NCBI GenBank assembly: GCA_021828745.1 | Contig: JAJZDE010000002.1 | Span: 1 to 49,526, forward strand | Length of the DNA stretch: 49,526 nt | DNA from: Pseudomonadota bacterium | GTDB taxonomy: Bacteria; Pseudomonadota; Gammaproteobacteria; Burkholderiales; Ferrovaceae | Direction: 5' to 3' | In this document: positions 38,059 to 46,900 of the stretch, in pieces | Layout: every line of letters begins with the position of its first letter | Numbering within the stretch: position 1 is the first letter of the stretch | Translations under genes and position numbers: made by a program | Notes under the pieces: model-generated | What the model saw: the letters and a program-made list of their open reading frames with translations, nothing else | Databases searched by the model: none | Told to the model about the DNA's origin: nothing

Positions 38059-40080
38059 TCAATGCTTCAGCCAGTTTCCCAGGATCTTGCGCAACTCATC
38101 CGGCTTGAAGGGTTTGGACAGATAGTCGCTCATGCCCGCATCAAGATAGCGTTGGCGATCTTCTACCATGGCATTGGCGGTGAGGGCGATGATGGGAATG
38201 GGGGCGGATCCCTTGAGTTTTTCCTTGGCTCTGATCTGAAGGGTTGCTGTGATCCCGTCCATGACGGGCATCATTCCATCCATCAGGATCAGGTCGATGG
38301 GATTGGATTCCCATTGTAGGAGGGCCTCTTCACCGTTTTCTGCCAGAATGACCTGACAGCCTTCCTTCTCCAGAATTTTTTGGGCCAGCAGGCGATTGGT
38401 GGGATTATCCTCGGCAATCAGGACCCGCGCGCAATTCAGCGAGGGAAAGACCTGAGAGGGCGGTTGGGGGAGCGGGAGAGGAACGGTGGTATCCTTGGGT
38501 TGATAGGGCAAAATAAAGTGGAATGCTGCGCCTTTCCCAAGTTCGCTCTCAACATAAATAGAACCGCCTAATAGTTTGATTAAACTGGAAGAGATTGTCA
38601 ATCCCAATCCGGTTCCTCCAAACTGTCGGGTGATACTTCCGTCCCCTTGGGTGAAAGCACAAAAGATCTGTTCCTGCTGATTTTTTGGAATACCGATGCC
38701 ACTATCGGAGACACAGAAATGCAGTGCGTTCGGTAGGGAGGCCTCAGGGGTGACCCGCACCTTTACATGGCCGTGGGCAGTGAACTTGATGGCATTGCCC
38801 ACCAGATTGACGAGAATCTGGCAGAGTCGGTCGGGATCTGAACCGATCAAAATCGGTAACTCAGATTCGACTTCAAGAAAGAAATTCAACCCCTTGTCTT
38901 CAGACTGAATTTGAAGTGGCCGTAAAGTGTTTTCCAATACGTGACGCAGATCAAAAAACTCATGTGACAACGTAAATTTTCCGGCTTCAATCTTGGAATG
39001 GTCCAGAATATCATCGATGAGGGTGAGCAATTGCCGTGCTGAGAACTTGACGAGGTTGAGATATTCGCGTTGTTCGAGGGCTAGTTGAGTATCCAGTATC
39101 AGGTCGGTCATACCCATGATGCCATTCATGGGGGTCCGGATTTCATGACTCATGCTGGCCAGAAATTCGCTTTTCAAACGGTTGGCTCGTTCGGCAATCT
39201 CATAAGCCTTAACCAATTCCTCTTCGAGTTTCTTGCGTTCCGTCATATCGGTGATGGTGCCAACGACCCGCAGAGGATTACCCTGAACATCGCGTCCAAA
39301 AACCATCCCCTGGTCGAGCATCCACACATAGTGTCCTTGACGATGCCGCATGCGATGTAAACTGCGATAGACCGGAAGTTTTCCTGCCAGATGATGTTCC
39401 AGACGTTCCATAGAGGCGGGCAGGTCATCGGGATGAATGCGACTGGACCAGTCTTCGAAACGATTCCCGATTTCTTCCTCCTTGAAACCAAGCAGGGACT
39501 TCCAGGATGAGGACGTGAATACGGTATTGGTGATGGGATCCCAGTCCCAGGCACCATGTCCTGCACCCTCCAGTGCCAGTTTCCAACGCCGCTCGTTATC
39601 TGCCAAGGCTTGGCGGGTAGTATTCAATTGGGCATGTTGCTGGCAGGCTTGTATGGCCACCCCCAGTTTACCCGCCAGAGGACCGATTTCCTGAACCAGA
39701 TCGAGAGGCAGGGGAGTGCTGCGTGCCAATAATAGAAAACCGATTTCAGGAAGCGGCCAGAGATAACAGTGGAACTGGTCCAACGCGGTGTGAAAAATCG
39801 ACGGCATCTCGGTGTCCCGTCGATCATACTGGCTCAGTAGCCGGTACAGGAATTCCAACTGTAGTTCGTGACGGGTATTGCGGGGCAGCGTCATGAGTTG
39901 GATGGGATCCTCTTCTCCACGGCGCGTGACAACGGAAGCCAAGGTGCACCCCAAACGACGCATGAAAACCGGAAGTGTGGACTTGAGCATTTGTTCCAGG
40001 TTCAAACTGGTGCCAATGGACATTGCAATTTCCTGCAGAACTTCCTGCTGGACCAGACGCCAGGAATCAATGTTCTCCAT
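38059..40080 (-). CDS. Soluble hybrid sensor histidine kinase
   Basis: The 673-residue protein has no membrane segment. Order: a GAF-like N-terminal region (about 10-150), a PAS domain with PAC (165-285), HisKA with H312 in [14 protein letters not shown], HATPase with N429 (VGNAIKFT), G1 SDSGIGIP and G2 [10 protein letters not shown], and a REC domain (551-670) with D601 in [13 protein letters not shown]. There is no Hpt domain, so a separate phosphotransfer protein or internal phosphatase activity is likely. The start overlaps the FIST gene stop (ATGA), pointing to FIST as its signal partner. Confidence 0.92.
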   Translation of the reverse strand: MENIDSWRLVQQEVLQEIAMSIGTSLNLEQMLKSTLPVFMRRLGCTLASVVTRRGEEDPIQLMTLPRNTRHELQLEFLYRLLSQYDRRDTEMPSIFHTALDQFHCYLWPLPEIGFLLLARSTPLPLDLVQEIGPLAGKLGVAIQACQQHAQLNTTRQALADNERRWKLALEGAGHGAWDWDPITNTVFTSSSWKSLLGFKEEEIGNRFEDWSSRIHPDDLPASMERLEHHLAGKLPVYRSLHRMRHRQGHYVWMLDQGMVFGRDVQGNPLRVVGTITDMTERKKLEEELVKAYEIAERANRLKSEFLASMSHEIRTPMNGIMGMTDLILDTQLALEQREYLNLVKFSARQLLTLIDDILDHSKIEAGKFTLSHEFFDLRHVLENTLRPLQIQSEDKGLNFFLEVESELPILIGSDPDRLCQILVNLVGNAIKFTAHGHVKVRVTPEASLPNALHFCVSDSGIGIPKNQQEQIFCAFTQGDGSITRQFGGTGLGLTISSSLIKLLGGSIYVESELGKGAAFHFILPYQPKDTTVPLPLPQPPSQVFPSLNCARVLIAEDNPTNRLLAQKILEKEGCQVILAENGEEALLQWESNPIDLILMDGMMPVMDGITATLQIRAKEKLKGSAPIPIIALTANAMVEDRQRYLDAGMSDYLSKPFKPDELRKILGNWLKH

Positions 40081-41210
40081 CAGAAAAAACCTACCACGGC
40101 TGTTTTGTTGTAGAACTCCAGATAGTCTTGACCGCTGTTTGCAATTTCACCGATGGTCAGGGCACCCAGCATCGGACCGGAGGTGTGGATGGCCGCCAGT
40201 TCCTGGCAGAAATTCTGTTCGAGAAAAAGTGCGCGCGAAATGCAATCTACCACGAATTGAAGTTCATGGGGATGCGACTGAGTTTCAGCCCAAGACTGGC
40301 GAGCCACGGCGTGAGCTCGTTGGGCGGCCTGGAGAAGAGTATGCTGGTTACCGTGCAACACGCGCACAAAAGTGCCCGTAGGTACTTCACCGGCACAGAC
40401 GATGTGCTGGTCCCGGGTCGTCAGGGGGTCGCGGACCACCATTTCCGCATCGAGACGGGTAATTCCAAAGGGGTAGGCTTTGGCGATGGAGAAAAAGTTG
40501 TCCGGGGTGATGTGCTGATCCCCATGCATTTTCAGAATTTCCTGATACACCTCGAAAGCGGGGCGCCAATCCAGGGAATGAATGGTGTTTCCCTGGGCAG
40601 AGGTGACCTTGAAAGGTTTGGAAATGGAGACCCAGCCATGAGCAACGCCAATGCTACTGGGGTAGTCTAGAAGTACCAACAAGGCGCCATCCTGGAGCAG
40701 TCCGGCGGGGGTAATGACGCAAGGTTTAGGTTGGAGGGACAGCGATCCACAGCCCCCGCCCAGATAATTGAATTCCAGCCCAAAGGTATTGAACAGCCCC
40801 TCGACCAAACTGGAAATATGTGCGGAGAGACCATCGACGAATACCAGCAGGGTGTGAGGGGCAGGCAAGGTAGATAGGTTGAAGGAATGGTCGAGAGTTT
40901 CTTCGAAACCGGAATGTTGTGAAAGATTTTTCAGGGCGACAAAAACGGGAGCACGGGATAAACCGACCACCACCACGCCTTCAGACCATGCCCTGCCTTC
41001 ATGTAACACTTGCGGAAAAATTCCACCCAGAACGGGTTTGGTGCAGGCGTGCAGAAGGGGATCCAGATTGGCTGGGGTATAGCCGTTGGCATCGCATGCC
41101 AGAATCAGGAGGGCAGCCACTTCAGGGTTTTGCTTGAGCCGGTCGACGTGCCTCTGCAACGCGCTGATCTGAGTTGAGGGTTCAAAAACGAGTGAAGTAT
41201 GAAGGCGCAT
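40080..41210 (-). CDS. FIST-domain sensor protein
   Basis: The 376-residue protein has FIST N and C domain features: [58 protein letters not shown] and [17 protein letters not shown] at the end. FIST domains are thought to bind small ligands such as amino acids in signalling proteins. It has no membrane segment. Its last base overlaps the hybrid kinase start, and it lies 72 bases after TonB. A role as input for the kinase is inferred from coupling only. Confidence 0.85.
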   Translation of the reverse strand: MRLHTSLVFEPSTQISALQRHVDRLKQNPEVAALLILACDANGYTPANLDPLLHACTKPVLGGIFPQVLHEGRAWSEGVVVVGLSRAPVFVALKNLSQHSGFEETLDHSFNLSTLPAPHTLLVFVDGLSAHISSLVEGLFNTFGLEFNYLGGGCGSLSLQPKPCVITPAGLLQDGALLVLLDYPSSIGVAHGWVSISKPFKVTSAQGNTIHSLDWRPAFEVYQEILKMHGDQHITPDNFFSIAKAYPFGITRLDAEMVVRDPLTTRDQHIVCAGEVPTGTFVRVLHGNQHTLLQAAQRAHAVARQSWAETQSHPHELQFVVDCISRALFLEQNFCQELAAIHTSGPMLGALTIGEIANSGQDYLEFYNKTAVVGFF

Positions 41211-41282
41211 GGCTCCATGATAACTGAAAGAAATTGATATTGGGAGAGGAGGTGAAGATAAAATTTGACCGTGCTGAAGTGG

Positions 41283-42014
41283 TCACTGCACGGATATTTT
41301 CAGGCTCAGATCCTGAACTGAATCGACCGGGTGACCATTCTTGATCGCAGGGAAAAACCGCCATTGTTGCAAGGTTTCCAGAAGCAGGCGATTGAGCCGG
41401 GGAGTTTGGGTGGGATGCAGCAATTCTACGGTGACGGTGCCATCTTTACTGATATGAAAACGTACCAAGGCCACTTCTTTCAGGGCTGAAGCGCGTAACT
41501 CATCAGGAATGACCGGCAGAGGGTGGACCAATGCACGGGCTGCCCGCACTTCGCTGGCCCCTTGTCCGTGGGGACCAGCGGGCGGCACATTGGATGGGGT
41601 AGGTGGAAGTGGGGGAGAGGCGCTGGGCGGCGCGGGGGTTGAAGCCGGTGCGTTGACCGGGGGAGACGATGCCGTCGGAGTGCTGGACGGGGGAGCGGCA
41701 GGGGTAGGAGTTTCCGAATGAGGAAGAGGGGGAGGGCTGGGCTCGGGCAGACGCAGGGTACGAGGCACGACAGGGATGGGTTTGGCCACAGGCGCCGGGG
41801 GAGGGCCGGCGTGGGCTTCATGGGCGGCAGGCAGTTCAATGATCTGTGCATCGACAGGAATCGGGGGGGGGATTTTTTTGGCGGGAGGTGCCAGCCATTG
41901 GGTGAGCAGTTGCAGACCAAGAAGACAGAGGATAACGGCAAGGGGAAGGGTGACTGGCAACCGTGGCCAGAAGGTATCGTTCAAGGTCAGTAGGGCTGGG
42001 GGATCAGTCCGCAT
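41283..42014 (-). CDS. tonB: TonB-like energy transducer
   Basis: The 243-residue protein has a cytoplasmic start, one membrane helix (about 19-41), a long proline/alanine-rich periplasmic spacer (45-165) and a C-terminal TonB domain: VRFHISKDGTVTVELLHPTQTPRLNRLLLETLQQWRFFPAIKNG. It transmits proton-motive force from ExbB/ExbD to outer-membrane receptors. Its start overlaps the ExbD gene end by 11 bases. The TonB family is clear, although the symbol reflects domain and context. Confidence 0.92.
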   Translation of the reverse strand: MRTDPPALLTLNDTFWPRLPVTLPLAVILCLLGLQLLTQWLAPPAKKIPPPIPVDAQIIELPAAHEAHAGPPPAPVAKPIPVVPRTLRLPEPSPPPLPHSETPTPAAPPSSTPTASSPPVNAPASTPAPPSASPPLPPTPSNVPPAGPHGQGASEVRAARALVHPLPVIPDELRASALKEVALVRFHISKDGTVTVELLHPTQTPRLNRLLLETLQQWRFFPAIKNGHPVDSVQDLSLKISVQ

Positions 42015-42411
42015 GTTTCACAGCGATCAGAAAATGCTGTACGCCAACTCCACGGGCGCGCAACATCGCCTGAACGGTAATCCCATTGGGTGCCTGACTG
42101 TCGGCGGCCACGATGAGGTCGGTTTGGTCCGATTTCCCCATTTTTTGTTTCAGCACCTTGCCCAAGGTATCCAGGGTGACGGGGGTTTTGTCGACCAGAA
42201 TTTGGCTTTGGGCCGTAATGGTCAGAGTGATGGGGTGCTTGGCCTGGAGAGGAGACGCGTGTCCCTGAGGCAAATTGACCGGCAATGAGTGGAGATTTTG
42301 CATGGACAACGAAGCCAGCATGAACGTGGCCAACAGGAAGAACATCACATCGATCATGGGGATGATTTCGATGCGGCCCCGGCGATAGGTGCGAGTGGGA
42401 CGGAGTTTCAT
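42004..42411 (-). CDS. exbD: Biopolymer transport protein ExbD/TolR
   Basis: The 135-residue protein has the ExbD start with RGRIEIIPMIDVMFFLLATFMLAS, where the aspartate in the helix (PMIDVM) is the proton-path residue, and a periplasmic domain (50-135). It forms the motor with ExbB. The start overlaps the ExbB gene end (ATGA, 42408-42411). ExbD rather than TolR is preferred because tonB and a receptor follow. Confidence 0.92.
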   Translation of the reverse strand: MKLRPTRTYRRGRIEIIPMIDVMFFLLATFMLASLSMQNLHSLPVNLPQGHASPLQAKHPITLTITAQSQILVDKTPVTLDTLGKVLKQKMGKSDQTDLIVAADSQAPNGITVQAMLRARGVGVQHFLIAVKHAD

Positions 42412-43061
42412 GGAGATTCCTGTTCGTGGACGGGGAATTCATAGCCCAGGCGAAGATTATCCAGAAGATGAGTCCCCAGTCGTTCCATCTCCTCGAGGGC
42501 ATGAGTTTGCTGACGAGAAAAATAATTGAATCCGAACAGGGCGATCAGGGCAATGAATATCCCGACTGCCGTGGCAATCAAGGCTTGTGCTACGCCCCCT
42601 GTCACGCCACTGGGATCAACCAGGCCATTGCCTCCGATCAGGTTGAAAGCATGCATCATGCCCGTGATAGTGCCCAGCAGTCCCAGTAGGGGCGCGGCCG
42701 TGACAATGGTTTCCAGGACCCAAAGCCCTCTTCCCATGCCCTTTTCCAGGATTTGCGCTTGGTCCTGGGCGCGCGATTCGATCCACCAGAGAGGGCGTGT
42801 TCGGTGGTCCAGGATATTGCGGCAAAAGCGACCGTAGTAATTGCTTTCTCCCGAGCGATGAATTTCTTCATCCAGACTTTCCCAGGTGAACCCGTAGGTG
42901 CTGACCAGTTGGTCCAGGGAGCGGGGCAAACGGATAAAGCGAAAAAATACCCATGTACGGTCGATGAGAATGACCAACGCCACCAGCGCAAGGCCCAGCA
43001 GGGGATACAGTGTCGGCCCTCCAAGTTGAAGGGCATGCCAACTTTCGATCAGTTCTTGCAT
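42408..43061 (-). CDS. exbB: Biopolymer transport protein ExbB/TolQ (MotA/TolQ/ExbB family)
   Basis: The 217-residue membrane protein has TM1 near 15-35 (TLYPLLGLALVALVILIDR), then ETIVTAAPLLGLLGTITGMMHAFNLIG and VTGGVAQALIATAVGIFIALIALFGFNYF, the conserved TM2/TM3 block of the proton channel. With ExbD and TonB it powers the receptor encoded upstream. It starts 22 bases after the receptor gene stop. Confidence 0.92.
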   Translation of the reverse strand: MQELIESWHALQLGGPTLYPLLGLALVALVILIDRTWVFFRFIRLPRSLDQLVSTYGFTWESLDEEIHRSGESNYYGRFCRNILDHRTRPLWWIESRAQDQAQILEKGMGRGLWVLETIVTAAPLLGLLGTITGMMHAFNLIGGNGLVDPSGVTGGVAQALIATAVGIFIALIALFGFNYFSRQQTHALEEMERLGTHLLDNLRLGYEFPVHEQESP

Positions 43062-43083
43062 GAATCCATAGCCTCACAGGTCG

Positions 43084-45423
43084 TTACAAGGGTTTGGTGA
43101 TGCCCAGAAAAATTCCTCGGGGCATGCCATATTGAGGGGCACCTACGCCAATCCCGGAACCATCCCGGATCAGGTAGGTTTGATTGAACAGATTGAGCAG
43201 GACCAAACGATATTCCATAGGACCGGTGGAATCAAGAGCGATGGTACGACGCACTCCCAGATTGACCACCGTATAGGCAGGCAGGCTGGTGGTATTGGCA
43301 AAACCGTTCCGCAACCCGCTCTGGTAGATGAGATCGGCGGACAGGTGGGTACCGTTCCAATTATAAGCCAAGCCGCTGGATGCAGTGAGTGCCTGTTGAT
43401 GGTCCACATAAACCCAATTGTTGGCCGCATAACTCAATACGGCCGGAGAAAACAGGTACTGGCTGGAACTGATGCCGCGTGCCTGACTGATGGTGCGTGC
43501 CAGGTTGGCATAGGAAGAAAAATTCTCATTCTTGTAGTTGGCCGTGAATTCGATCCCATAGATGAGGCCCTCGTTGTAATTGAAGGGGGTCATGATCAGG
43601 GCAGGACCAAACTGGCCTTCGTCAAGCAGGTTGGTGCTTCGGCTGTAATAAGTATCCACGCCTACATTGGTTTGGGTGTTGAGTTGATGTAACAGTCCGA
43701 CATCATAATAATCGGTGCGTTCCGATTTGACCGGACTGTTCTGACCGTTGGCTGCCAAGGTGGTATTCTGGAACAGTGCCAGTGTGCTGGTACTGACCAA
43801 CTCGTTGGGCGGTGGGGTGAAGTACCGTGAGTACCCCATGTGCCAGGTCGTTTGGGGAGTCAGGGTGTAGACCATACCGATGCGCGGACTCCATTGGTTT
43901 TCATTGACAAAAGCGTTGACCTGGTCGAAACGCAACCCATAATTGAGCGTCAGGTGATCGCTTGCCTTCCATTCATCCTGAGTGTATAAGGCCCATAAGG
44001 TATTGCCATTGTAGGTGTGATTGTCTGTTATGGCATAGGCGGGTCCTGCCACCATCCCGTTGCCGTTGACCGGGAACACGGTGGAAGTATTGTTGCTGAC
44101 GATGTTTTCTGTCTGACCATAGAAACCGAACCGCACGGTATGCGTGGGCGTGAGACGCCAGGTAGCATCGCTTTGCACCCCATTGCTGAGACTGCTGCGC
44201 AGGACGTCTGGAGCGACTCCATTGAAGGCGAGGTTTCCGGGAATGTCAGAAAGATATTGGAGACTCGTATTGCGACTGAAAATTGAACTTTGGTAATCCA
44301 GTTGATCGTTGAGGGAACCCTGGAGAGCCAGGATGGCAAACTGGTTGGATTCGTTCTGTTGATCGGCGACTGTAGCAGAGTTGTATCCCTTCAAACCCAT
44401 CTGAGGCAAAATTCCGATTTGATTGGGGTCAGGGACTTGACCCGGATTGGCAGGAATCTGGAAGTGACCATCATATCCGCCCAACATGAGACTGACCTTG
44501 GTGGTAGGGTCGAGCAAGTAAGATAGATACCCAAAACCACGAAACTGCTGGGTATTGTCGTTGATCGGCGAACCGGGATTGGGACGTTGGATGCCCAGGC
44601 TATTACTCAGGTACGAGCCAGTGAAGAAATAGGACAGATTACCGATGGAATTACCGTATTCCACACTGGGGTTGAGCGTGTTGAAACTCCCACCGTACAA
44701 GTCGAATTGTCCTGTTCCATCGTACTGCTGTTTCGTGGTGATGGAGACCACCCCCGCTGTATGATCTCCATAAAGGGCCGGCAAAGCGCCGGTCATGAGA
44801 TCGATCTGTTGAGCGAAACGAGTGTCAAAAAATTGTCCGAAACCGTTCATGCCTTCAGGCAGCAGAATACCGTCGATGCGGTATTGGATGTTCGCATGAT
44901 CGCCCCGGATATGCAGTTGGCCAAAGGAATCATTGACGACGCCGGGGGCTTGCAGGAGAACCTGATTGAGGGGGGTGTTTTCTCCTTGCGGCAAGTCCTG
45001 GATGGCCTGGGCATCGAAGCGCGTGATACTGCTGGCATTCTGGGTGGAAACCTGGGTACGGGAACTTCTCTTTTGCGCGCTACTGATTTGAACGGCCAGA
45101 GCCTGGGTACTTCCGAGGGTCAGCCGGGTCGCCTGATCTGCGCCATCCATCGTGACGATGCCGATGGCGTCCTGGTAGGGATCCTGATGGGCTTGCACAC
45201 TGTAGGTGCCAGGGGAAAGCGAAAGATGGAACTGGCCTTGGGCATCACTGCGCAGTGTGGCTTGTATTTTCCCCGAATCATCCTGAACCTGGATTTGGGC
45301 TTGGGCAATGGGGTTTCCCAGGCTATCTTCGACTTGCCCCTGCAAGACATTGCCCGGGTTGGCCAGGGCAATCTGGCAGATAAGTCCCTGGCTCAAAAAA
45401 AAGACACGGGTGATGCGCTTCAT
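43084..45423 (-). CDS. TonB-dependent receptor with carboxypeptidase-regulatory-like N-domain
   Basis: The 779-residue outer-membrane receptor has a signal peptide (MKRITRVFFLSQGLICQIALA), a CarboxypepD-reg/Ig-like domain (GQVEDSLGNPIAQAQIQVQDDSG to about 100), a plug with LHIRGDHANIQYRIDG and VVSITTKQQYDG, and a beta-barrel to the end (FLGITKPL). It imports an unknown ligand, probably energised by the downstream ExbB-ExbD-TonB genes on the same strand. ATG 45423 is used; upstream in-frame ATGs at 45435 and 45438 lack a better ribosome site. The barrel does not end in the usual aromatic residue. Confidence 0.88.
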   Translation of the reverse strand: MKRITRVFFLSQGLICQIALANPGNVLQGQVEDSLGNPIAQAQIQVQDDSGKIQATLRSDAQGQFHLSLSPGTYSVQAHQDPYQDAIGIVTMDGADQATRLTLGSTQALAVQISSAQKRSSRTQVSTQNASSITRFDAQAIQDLPQGENTPLNQVLLQAPGVVNDSFGQLHIRGDHANIQYRIDGILLPEGMNGFGQFFDTRFAQQIDLMTGALPALYGDHTAGVVSITTKQQYDGTGQFDLYGGSFNTLNPSVEYGNSIGNLSYFFTGSYLSNSLGIQRPNPGSPINDNTQQFRGFGYLSYLLDPTTKVSLMLGGYDGHFQIPANPGQVPDPNQIGILPQMGLKGYNSATVADQQNESNQFAILALQGSLNDQLDYQSSIFSRNTSLQYLSDIPGNLAFNGVAPDVLRSSLSNGVQSDATWRLTPTHTVRFGFYGQTENIVSNNTSTVFPVNGNGMVAGPAYAITDNHTYNGNTLWALYTQDEWKASDHLTLNYGLRFDQVNAFVNENQWSPRIGMVYTLTPQTTWHMGYSRYFTPPPNELVSTSTLALFQNTTLAANGQNSPVKSERTDYYDVGLLHQLNTQTNVGVDTYYSRSTNLLDEGQFGPALIMTPFNYNEGLIYGIEFTANYKNENFSSYANLARTISQARGISSSQYLFSPAVLSYAANNWVYVDHQQALTASSGLAYNWNGTHLSADLIYQSGLRNGFANTTSLPAYTVVNLGVRRTIALDSTGPMEYRLVLLNLFNQTYLIRDGSGIGVGAPQYGMPRGIFLGITKPL

Positions 45424-45574
45424 GATCCTTACCATCATTGTTGGGGCAACGAAAGGCGAGGATTCGGGAAATTCAGACTCTGCAGCGCATGAATCTCGCG
45501 CAGAATGAGCCATAATAATGATCGTGTGCTGATCCAGGCTGGGGACGGGGATTGGATCATGGGGAAGAGATATC

Positions 45575-46843
45575 TTGGCAAAAACCGGAGCGGTGGCGCA
45601 TGATACCTCATTTCCTCCATCCAACCAAGTGAAAGACATGGATTGCATTGCAGCCATCAATACCTTCAATGCGGGACGCGATCCCGAACGTTTGAACCTG
45701 AAATATCAAAAGATGGCAGAGAACCCCTTCATTTTTTTGCGTGGGACCTGCCACTGGTTCTATGCCACGTTACCCGCCCACGCTTTGAAGACATCGGCCC
45801 CGCTGACCTGGTCCTGCGGGGACTTGCACCTGGAGAATTTTGGCAGTTACAAGGGGGATAACCGACTGGTCTATTTTGATATCAATGATTTTGATGAAGC
45901 CGCCCTTGCCCCGTGTACCTGGGATCTGGTGCGATTTTTGACCAGTGTCCATCTGGGTTGTCGGGAAGTGACAGGAGACGGTTCCTTGGGCGATACCCTC
46001 TGTGGCATTTACGTACGGGCCTATGGTGCGGCTTTGGCCGCAGGAAAGTCGCGCTGGGTGGAAAAGGAGACGGCCAACGGACCAGTGCGATCATTGCTGG
46101 AGGGGTTGAAGGGGCGTAAACGGGTGGATTATCTCAATTCCCGAACGATCCTCAAAGGACATCACCGGCACCTGAATCTGACGATCGGGAAAGCTTTGCC
46201 GGTGACCGAGAAACAACGACACCAGGTAACCGATTTCATGGAGGATCTGGCGCGCCAGTCTGATGACCCGACCTGGTTTACGATGCATGACGTAGCCCGG
46301 CGGATTGCCGGGACGGGCAGTCTGGGGGTCGATCGTTACATTGTGCTGGTGGAGGGAAAAGGATCACCGGATGGAAATTATCTGCTCGATCTCAAAGAGG
46401 CGCTTTCATCGGCCCTGTCCTTGAGCAGTGAGGTCCCTCAACCTGCCTGGGGCAGCGAGGCAGAGCGGGTCGTGAATGTCCAGTTTCGCCTGCAAGCCTG
46501 TTCCATGGCGTTTCTACGGGCGGTCCAAATGAGTGGCAAGCCCTATTTGTTGCGTGGACTGCAGCCAAGCGAGGACCGGGTCTGTTTACTTCCCAAGACC
46601 TCTCTCCAGGATTGGCAATACCTCATGGAAACCTGTGGCCAAGTGACGGCCTGGGCCCATCTGCGCGGAAGCGGGCGACAAGGGGCGGCTGGCCCGGACG
46701 AACTGATCGCCTTTGGACAACGGACGGACTGGCATTCTGGTCTGTTGCAGTGGGCACTCATCTGTGCCCAACAGGTCCGTGCGGACTGGAAAATCTGGCG
46801 CGACTACTACGCAGGGATCGAGAAGGCTGGCGAACTTCCCTAA
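45575..46843 (+). CDS. DUF2252 protein (kinase-like)
   Basis: The product (422 residues from TTG 45575) has INTFNAGRDPERLNLKYQKMAENPFIFLRGTCHWFY, WSCGDLHLENFGSYKG and FDINDFDEA, the family core; GDLHLENFG and DFDE resemble the catalytic and metal loops of aminoglycoside-phosphotransferase-like kinases. Substrate unknown. The start is uncertain: TTG 45575 follows a G/A-rich site; ATG 45638 within the same frame is the alternative (401 residues). It diverges from the receptor gene and converges on rne. Confidence 0.82.
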   Translation: MAKTGAVAHDTSFPPSNQVKDMDCIAAINTFNAGRDPERLNLKYQKMAENPFIFLRGTCHWFYATLPAHALKTSAPLTWSCGDLHLENFGSYKGDNRLVYFDINDFDEAALAPCTWDLVRFLTSVHLGCREVTGDGSLGDTLCGIYVRAYGAALAAGKSRWVEKETANGPVRSLLEGLKGRKRVDYLNSRTILKGHHRHLNLTIGKALPVTEKQRHQVTDFMEDLARQSDDPTWFTMHDVARRIAGTGSLGVDRYIVLVEGKGSPDGNYLLDLKEALSSALSLSSEVPQPAWGSEAERVVNVQFRLQACSMAFLRAVQMSGKPYLLRGLQPSEDRVCLLPKTSLQDWQYLMETCGQVTAWAHLRGSGRQGAAGPDELIAFGQRTDWHSGLLQWALICAQQVRADWKIWRDYYAGIEKAGELP

Positions 46844-46854
46844 TAATGCCATCC

Positions 46855-46896
46855 GCCCATCTCCCGTTCGGAACTTCATCCGAGCGAGGGATGGGC
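46855..46896. terminator. Shared hairpin between DUF2252 and rne
   Basis: GCCCATCTCCCGTTCGGA (46855-46872) pairs with TCCGAGCGAGGGATGGGC (46879-46896) over about 18 bases with one mismatch and two G-T pairs, loop of six. It lies between two convergent stops and starts a few bases after the rne stop (46901 on the minus strand). It likely acts as a bidirectional terminator or a 3'-end stabiliser; the T-run is poor on both sides. Confidence 0.65.
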
Positions 46897-46900
46897 AGGT

